From NCBI GenBank assembly GCA_026120035.1, contig JALRME010000003.1, forward strand, positions 1,911,975 through 1,975,974: 64,000 nt of DNA, written 5' to 3'. The position numbers and the translations under genes were made by a program. The notes beneath the pieces were generated by a model. It did no database searches and had not been told where the DNA came from. It was given only the letters and a program-made list of their open reading frames with translations. Within the stretch, counting starts at the first letter, position 1. Every line of letters starts with the position of its first letter. Shown here piece by piece: positions 58,226 to 64,000 of the stretch. The stretch comes from Coleophoma eucalyptorum. Taxonomy: Eukaryota > Ascomycota > Leotiomycetes > Helotiales > Dermateaceae.

Positions 58226-59636
58226 AAATGAGTAGAAAAGAGTAATTTAGTTAGCCTCTCGAATTGTGCTGTAGTTCAAGGAGTAATGTTATTCACAGAT
58301 TGATTAAGGGCGTGATATTCTACAATACAGTTACCTACCATGAGACTTAGTAGCACCCTTGCGTGAAATCATGAGAGGTCAAGCATGTTAGGCGTAATAG
58401 GCAGCTCTGACCATCGAAAATGACGTTATTCACATCGTTTCTTGCAAGACATGATAGCAATGATCTTCCACCAGTAAATTACGCTTTAGAAACGGTTAAG
58501 TAAGAAGTGGTTTGTCATCGGTCGTAACCGATCAAATAGTAGTCGAAGCCCCACTGACGACAACGTCCAGCAACAGTTGGTTCTTCTAGAATCATGATGT
58601 GAGCTGGCGTGAGAGCCATACTTCTTTGCCCAGCGCGTCCGTTGGCTGGGGTGTAAGGGCTTGTGACCCTGATACCGAGGTGGTTCACACACTTTTCCGC
58701 ATTAATGTCCGAAAGGCTTGGCTTATTTAAGCCTCCTGCGTTGAAAACCAGGAAGTGAATACACTACCCATGCCAACCGGAGCACATAAACGCCGTTCTG
58801 CGACGACGGCCAAATAATTTCCGTGTAACTCGTCACAGTTGTAGAAACCCAGATTTCAAGTTAAGACTCAGAGAGCCGAGCCCAAATAATTCATACCCGA
58901 GCAGTGCTACGGCGTTGATCTTCATTTCCTGATCCTGCAAGAAAGGGAGGTGTCAAATGCAGGCGTCGACGGCTCTTTCTAATGTTGACTTCATTGGGAG
59001 TTATGATTGAAAGCAGACATTAGGGATACTAAGAATCGCAGGTGCTTTGGTGAAAGGCCCGTGCCAAATCCGGCATTGGTTTTCCCGACGTGGAGAACCT
59101 ACCTGCAATCCGGAGAAACGTTAATCGCCTCTCGGGATTTCGTCAGTCTGTCTGCCGTAATTAGCTTAAGTTAAAGCAGCACAACCGAAAACTCTTCACG
59201 ATCACTGTAAAGACGCACAAAAAGAGCTACAGCAAATAAAATTAAACCTCAGGCCGGACATCGGAGACCCACCCGTAGACCACATCGTTCTCTCTGTGAA
59301 TCTGCCATATAGTGTCTGATTATGGTATCCCAGAAGTTATGTGTAAGAAAGGTCAAGGATTTCGGCACTTTAGTTCAACCCAACGGCTAAAAAGGTGCGG
59401 GTAATAAAGTGTCGGCATCTTGGGTGGGTTAGGGAAGGTATATAGATAGTTGCTGAAACAGGGGATGATTTGGTTTCCTAATACAGCCAAACAACACCAA
59501 ACGCAAAGGGCTTCATTGTTCAAAAGAGAATTGCTTTCACAACAGTAGATCTGACTAGAGTTGTATATATATCAAGGCACTTGGCTCCTGATCATTTCCA
59601 TTAAGCCATTGGAAATCAATACACGGTTGATTCAAA
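58226..59636. other. Intergenic region, nothing recognised
   Basis: About 1.4 kb separating the esterase from the cutinase gene, without an ORF or repeat match. TATA-like stretches at about 59437 and 59564 precede the cutinase ATG. Confidence 0.4.
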
Positions 59637-60540
59637 ATGTCTGTTCGTTCCCTTTTGGCCACTTTGTCTTTTATGACTGCTCTGGGCGTTAGCCAAGCAG
59701 CGACCGCTTCATGCCCCGAGGTACATTTACTTCTCGCTCGAGGCACCACGGAGAGTTACCCAGGCCTGCTGGGTTCTCTTACCGACTTGGTACTTGATGG
59801 GGTCTCGAACAGTACCTACGAAGATATCATATATCCTGCAACACAAGAGGGCGCAACACCCAGTTACGAGGAGGGTATTGCAAATGGCACTGCACAATTA
59901 GCTGCATTTGTCGAGTCTTGTCCTGATTCAAAGGTGGTCCTCTTGGGTTACTCACAGGTTTGTCATACCCGTAGCACCGAGATAAAGATATGACGATGTA
60001 ATAATATTATCTACTAGGGAGCCATGGTAGTTAGCGATATGTTGGCTGGTGGTGGCGATAGCGGTACTTTGGGCAATATAACGGCACCTTCCGTTGACAG
60101 TGACACCGTTGGCAGTCATAGTAAGTGATAGAGCCTATTCTTCAAAGGCGTTTAGTCCACATTGTTAACACTATTCTGTGATTAGTAAACGCGGTTGTAC
60201 TGTATGGCGACCCACGTCATATGCCAAATCAAACATACAATGTAGGCGACGTGACAGCAACTGGCGTATGTATTCTCCTTTTCCATCAATACTAAGGAAA
60301 CTTAGCAGCCGATCCATAAGTCAGAATTATGCTAAGCTTTCTTTTTTGAAACAGAAATACCCTCGAACAGCTGATCAGATCGCTGCTCTTGCAAAGTACA
60401 CTGGTAGAATTCAAGACTACTGCGATGATAAGGATGGCGTCTGTGATGCGTCTGGGACAAATCTCTCCGCTCATTTAGCCTATGCTACTTACTGGGATAC
60501 GACTGCCGCCACTTGGCTGGAAACTGTTCTTGATGTCTGA
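59637..60540 (+). CDS. Cutinase / acetylxylan-esterase family (CE5) enzyme
   Basis: Four exons (59637-59957, 60018-60120, 60186-60265, 60355-60540) give 229 residues, the normal size. A signal peptide (MSVRSLLATLSFMTALGVSQ) leads to CPEVHLLLARGTTESYPG, the nucleophile elbow LLGYSQGAMVV (Ser106), VVLYGDPRHMPNQTYNVGD, and DYCDDKDGVCDASG with the catalytic Asp (about 195), then LSAHLAYA with His (about 208). The triad and paired Cys are complete. It is secreted and would cleave cutin or acetyl-xylan esters of plant walls. It lies between decayed repeats 3.4 kb from the telomere repeats. Intact. Confidence 0.9.
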
Positions 60541-61219
60541 CACCTAGCTACTAATTTTCAGCAATAACCCTGTGCTATATTAGCGCTATAATACGCTTCA
60601 GCCTCCCCTATCCTCACAATAGAAGTACATGAAAGGGTTTTCAAATAAATGCACTATATAACTATTGTATTACTAAAAGCATTTTGAAAGTAGTTTCTTA
60701 GCATTATTGTTAGAATGTCATTATTAGGTCAAGTACGAGATCTAGTCATATGTTATAGTCCATTGGTAGGTCGGCGGCCAGCTAAGCGAGGCGGCTTCGC
60801 AAAGTCGCGAGCTTTGCGCGCCTCGAAATTAAAGGGTTCGATTACGGGACGTCCCAAAAGGGTAACTAGTTACACCCCGTGACCTTATCGTAACCCCAAC
60901 CTAACCCTAACGTAAGGTTTAACTACCACCTACGATCGCTAGACGCCTTACGAGCTTACGAGAAGCTTGACGAGGTCGAAGCGGTCGTAGATCGAGGTCG
61001 AGACGGTCGACCTTTGGTAGGGAAGGGTGAATTACCGAAAAGGGTAACTAGTTACACCCCATGACCTTACCCCCCCCCCTCCCTCTCTCTCTCTCTCTAT
61101 CTCTCTTAGTCTCCTCTTTATTCCATCCATTCTATCCTTACCCTTCTCTCCTTTGACTCTAGGTCGAATCGCTAGCTACTAGAGCCCTCTAGATTATTAG
61201 AGCTAATACCGTAAGGCTA
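60541..61219. repeat. Subtelomeric repeat mosaic
   Basis: Contains the inverse copy of the 50230-50315 sequence at 60755-60825, including a perfect hairpin (CGCAAAG..CTTTGCG, 60798-60818). Near 60892-60909 short telomere-like CCTAACCCTAAC occurs in the orientation opposite to the chromosome end. A 20-bp word AGGGTAACTAGTTACACCCC occurs twice (about 60859 and 61041). A C-run and (CT)n tract lies at about 61069-61107. No gene. Confidence 0.6.
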
Positions 61220-61418
61220 ACGTGTGACACAAGCGAATGGCCACCCTAAGCGAATGGCTAGGTAAAGTAAAAAAACCCTACTTTTTATCTTATACTATTA
61301 TTTTCTTAACAACCAACTATAGAATCCTCTTCGAATGAAAGTCGTACGATCCTTGCCCTTTAGGCTCTTAAAAATGACCCTAGTCTTATAGTTAAAAAGG
61401 CGTCTGAGATATATAACG
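61220..61418 (+). mobile_element. 5' fragment of a second pogo-like element
   Basis: After TA at 61218-61219 the sequence follows the left end of the 23055-24916 element: ACGTG.., the tandem AAGCGAATGGYCACCCY units, then the start of the transposase region (TATAGAATCCTCTTCGAATG, then GCTCTTAAAAATGACCCTAG) with more changes than the first copy. It stops at an LTR that begins TGTAAGAACC at 61419, so a retroelement inserted into it. Confidence 0.8.
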
Positions 61419-61718
61419 TGTAAGAACCTGACATGCTCAGAATAGACAATTGGGAATCCAGATATATGTCATATGATCAAACATATGTCATATGACCCAA
61501 GACAGTATACGTAAGCGAGTATAAGCAGAGTCGGAGGGGTTTCGGACTCAGTAAGCATATAAGAGGGATATATCATGGAATTTGGTTTCTTTCTCTTCTT
61601 CTTTTCTTATCTTTTTTGTATCCTTCGTACGAGACCTATAGGATATAGTCAATATAAGGTTATTATGCTCTCAAACACCTCTATCCTACTATTGATCAAA
61701 CCTATATCTTTATATTAC
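61419..61718 (+). repeat. LTR copy C, 5' LTR of the terminal retroelement
   Basis: Begins TGTAAGAACCTGACATG, carries GAGTCGGAGGGGTTTCGGAC and ends near ATTGATCAAACCTAT. Same family as copies A and B. The 3' boundary is approximate. Confidence 0.8.
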
Positions 61719-63902
61719 ACAAAAAAGATCACGCCTATCGGGGACGGCCTACTATAATATCCTAATTCGAGATTCTAATCCGTATCAGAGGACATTCGGT
61801 ATCGCCTCATCATTGGAACTCAAATAGCTATAATTCCCGAGATCTTATAGACAACTGGTGAATCAGGGTTTGATTTAGTACGGAGCAAACCAGTAGAAGT
61901 CGTTAGTACTTAACGCCAAAGAGAGTATTCAGAGACTCTTAAGAACCCTCTCGCGGTAGAGGAAATTGTTAAGAAAGAAGTAGAGACAGTTAGGAAGACC
62001 TATCTATTCTTTGAAACCCCTATACCGGAAGTACTCCGAATCGCATCCGACCTAGATGCTATACTTATTTAATATAAATATCCTACCTACTGTAGGATCG
62101 ACTACGCCTGATGAACTTACTTGAGATCATTCTTTAGTATCGATAAGTCAACAAAGGAGAACTAAGAGCTCGAAGAATAAAGGAAAGGGTAAATCAAGAG
62201 ATAAGAGGGATTTTAGTAACCCTAACGTGCTTAAGGGTATTATCTAGTCCTTAGAAACTTAATTATTCGAATCAACTAGAAAGTCGGATAATAACTTTAG
62301 TTAGATTATAACACTCCTTATAGAGAGGTTACTAGTTCAACTAATACCTATACAAGAACAAGGAGGTTCGATTACGCCTATACCTTTATCTAGAACGCCC
62401 TCGCTTCGCGAAAGAGCTAGACTAGTATATATTCCTTTTTCCGGGAACGAAGATACTTCTCCTCGAATCCCTTTCGAAACCCTATCGACTTGGATTGATC
62501 GAACAAGAAGAAGTAAGCTAACCGAGAAAATTATCCCGCTCGATAATAGTATTATCCCAACCTTTAAGGAATAGAGAATTTTAGTTATAGATCGACTCGA
62601 GGTTAATACTAATTATTATCTAACGCCTAGAGCCTATAGGGCCTTGGTATAAGGAACCACAATAGGGAAAGCTCGAAAGTACCTAGGGCCCTGATATACC
62701 TCCGACCTAGATCCGTTCTAGACGGCAGAAGAGATAATCGCTCTATTAGGAACCTATTATCTAATAGGTAACGAAACAGAGAAGGCTCGGAATGAGTTCT
62801 ATAACCTATAAATATTATTAAGAGAAACCTTCTTAGAATTCTAGGCTTGATTCCTAGATGTAGTAACTAGAGGAAGAGTTCCTCGATCTAAATAGTTCTT
62901 CTCTCTATAGAATAAGATAATACCTCGATTATAGGATGCTACGCTTAGTAACAAGAGACAATAGAATTAAGATTATAATTTTATAGTCGAGGATATATTG
63001 TCTATTGATAATAAGTATCGTCGAAATATAGAACGGAATCCTTTAGCTTTTATAAAGAAACTAGTTATAACAAGTACTATTACGAAACCGACCCAAAAGG
63101 TATCCGATACGCCTCCGACTAGAACTACTTATATTCAAATTCCTAAACCTATAGTTCACCCTATAGTAACTAGAAACAGAATGAGAACAGCCACCCTACG
63201 ACCTAAAGGTGTTCCACCTCGTTAACTAGGACCTTTAGATCAATATTATACCTATAGGAAGCCTAGTTATTTCTCTTCTAGTTGCCCTAGTAAGCCTACT
63301 ATAAAGGAATTAGATCCTAATAAAGCAGAAGAAGAATTAGAATAGTTAGAATCTAATAGTAATATCGAAGAGGAATCGGAACCGAATCGGATGGAAAACG
63401 AAGAAGCCTAGGAAAAGACTCCTTCCTAGGTTTGAGAAAATATGATCTATCAAAGTTGGATTTAAAGTCACTATTAGGTGGCGAGCCCTTCCTAATCTCT
63501 AGTACTCTAAGTATGAATAGATTCGGAATAATTATAAATTCCTTAATAGACACTAGAGCAAATAGTTACTTATTTATTAATTACGCTTTTGCTAGGCGTT
63601 TAAGTAAGGCCTTAGGAGTCAAGATATAGAAATTACCTTATTCTATAGCTATACGAGGATATAAAGAAGAGGTCTAGAGTAGGGCTTCTTGTTATATTCG
63701 ATTGCATTTTACTATTAAGGGCCGACGTATATATAACTACCCTTTTGTTATTCTTAACCTAGGGAACTAGGATGTTATAGTTAGGAACAAGTGGATGAAG
63801 CGATTCAGACTCCGAGTAGATCCGATATATAGTTGGTTTATTTGGTCTTTATAATATCTACTAACTCCTAGATAGGATAAGGAGCTATTACTATCCTACT
63901 AG
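61719..63902 (+). mobile_element. Gypsy-like retroelement interior (gag, zinc knuckle, protease), cut by the telomere
   Basis: Downstream of LTR C the plus strand holds a stop-ridden gag region (about 62150-63220). At about 63258-63300 a zinc knuckle is seen with its ligands mutated: YYTYRKPSYFSSSCP corresponds to a CxxCxxxxHxxxxC knuckle in which two Cys and the His have become Tyr. Next comes a retropepsin (63432-63860): NSLIDTRANSYLFINYAF stands for an LIDTGAN-type active site, followed by RRIYNYPFVILNLGN. The element ends without reverse transcriptase, integrase or 3' LTR because telomere repeats start at 63903. TAG/TAA stops throughout fit RIP. It cannot move on its own. Confidence 0.8.
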
Positions 63903-64000
63903 TAGGGTTAGGGTTAGGGTTAGGGTTAGGGTTAGGGTTAGGGTTAGGGTTAGGGTTAGGGTTAGGGTTAGGGTTAGGGTTAGGGTTAGGGTTAGGGTTA
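63903..64000 (+). repeat. Telomere repeat tract (TTAGGG)n
   Basis: About 16 perfect TTAGGG units run to the last base in the G-rich 3' strand orientation expected of a right chromosome end. The tract is joined directly to retroelement sequence (CTACTAG|TAGGG) without telomere-associated X/Y-type repeats. Confidence 0.98.

Noticed and set aside
60837..60860. GGGTTCGATTAC resembling a tRNA T-loop
   Set aside because: No matching acceptor, D or anticodon stems can be folded around it.
60890..60912. Interstitial telomere
   Set aside because: Only about two CCCTAA-like units; too short to distinguish from chance in AT-rich repeats.
1..64000. Many ORFs opposite or overlapping the called genes
   Set aside because: They are frame shadows: start codons often TTG or GTG, no domains, and their counterparts on the other frame are well-supported exons.

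Overview
The window is the right end of a chromosome of a filamentous ascomycete (Pezizomycotina). Three things show this: the sequence ends in about 16 TTAGGG telomere repeats; genes carry many short GT..AG introns of about 45-110 bp; and AT-rich blocks hold transposon remnants whose reading frames are broken mostly by TAG/TAA stops, the pattern expected from repeat-induced point mutation (RIP, CpA to TpA). I cannot name the species. All gene models here were spliced by hand from reading frame and family similarity recalled from memory; no database search was run.

Layout. 0-14 kb: the last exon of an oxygenase-like gene, an amino-acid permease, a decayed F-box gene, a GNAT acetyltransferase, an APH-fold kinase, a Cys-rich membrane protein with one internal stop, and a GT69-type mannosyltransferase. 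14.5-18.1 kb: a divergent pair, a FAD monooxygenase and a LaeA-like methyltransferase with 11 exons, typical of secondary metabolism. 18-25 kb: a decay zone with a C2H2 zinc-finger pseudogene, an amidase pseudogene, and a pogo/Fot1-type transposon that has perfect 57-bp terminal inverted repeats but a wrecked transposase. 25-41 kb: a second metabolic block with a hotdog thioesterase divergent from a cyclopropane-fatty-acid-synthase-like enzyme, a Zn2Cys6 regulator, a dead and a live short-chain dehydrogenase, a Yap-like bZIP regulator, a Fungal_trans_2 regulator and an NAD-dependent epimerase. No PKS, NRPS or terpene synthase backbone gene is visible. 41-42 kb: a secreted thaumatin-like protein.

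42-64 kb is subtelomeric. Wide RIP-decayed repeat blocks (LTR copies, a Tc1/mariner element, a HET-domain fragment) alternate with intact genes for outward-facing functions: an MFS sugar transporter, two type-B carboxylesterases and a cutinase. One carboxylesterase is fused at its 5' end to out-of-frame remains of a sugar transporter. The other has Asn where the catalytic Glu is expected. The last 2.5 kb is a Gypsy-like retroelement (LTR, gag, zinc knuckle, protease) that inserted into a second pogo copy and is cut off directly by the telomere.

The best leads for new biology are (1) a possible local circuit in which a Yap-like bZIP sits next to a dehydrogenase whose promoter holds three 52-53 bp repeats, each with an AP-1/Yap-type TGACTAA-like core; (2) the lipid-type pair thioesterase plus CFA-synthase-like enzyme; and (3) the chimeric esterase.
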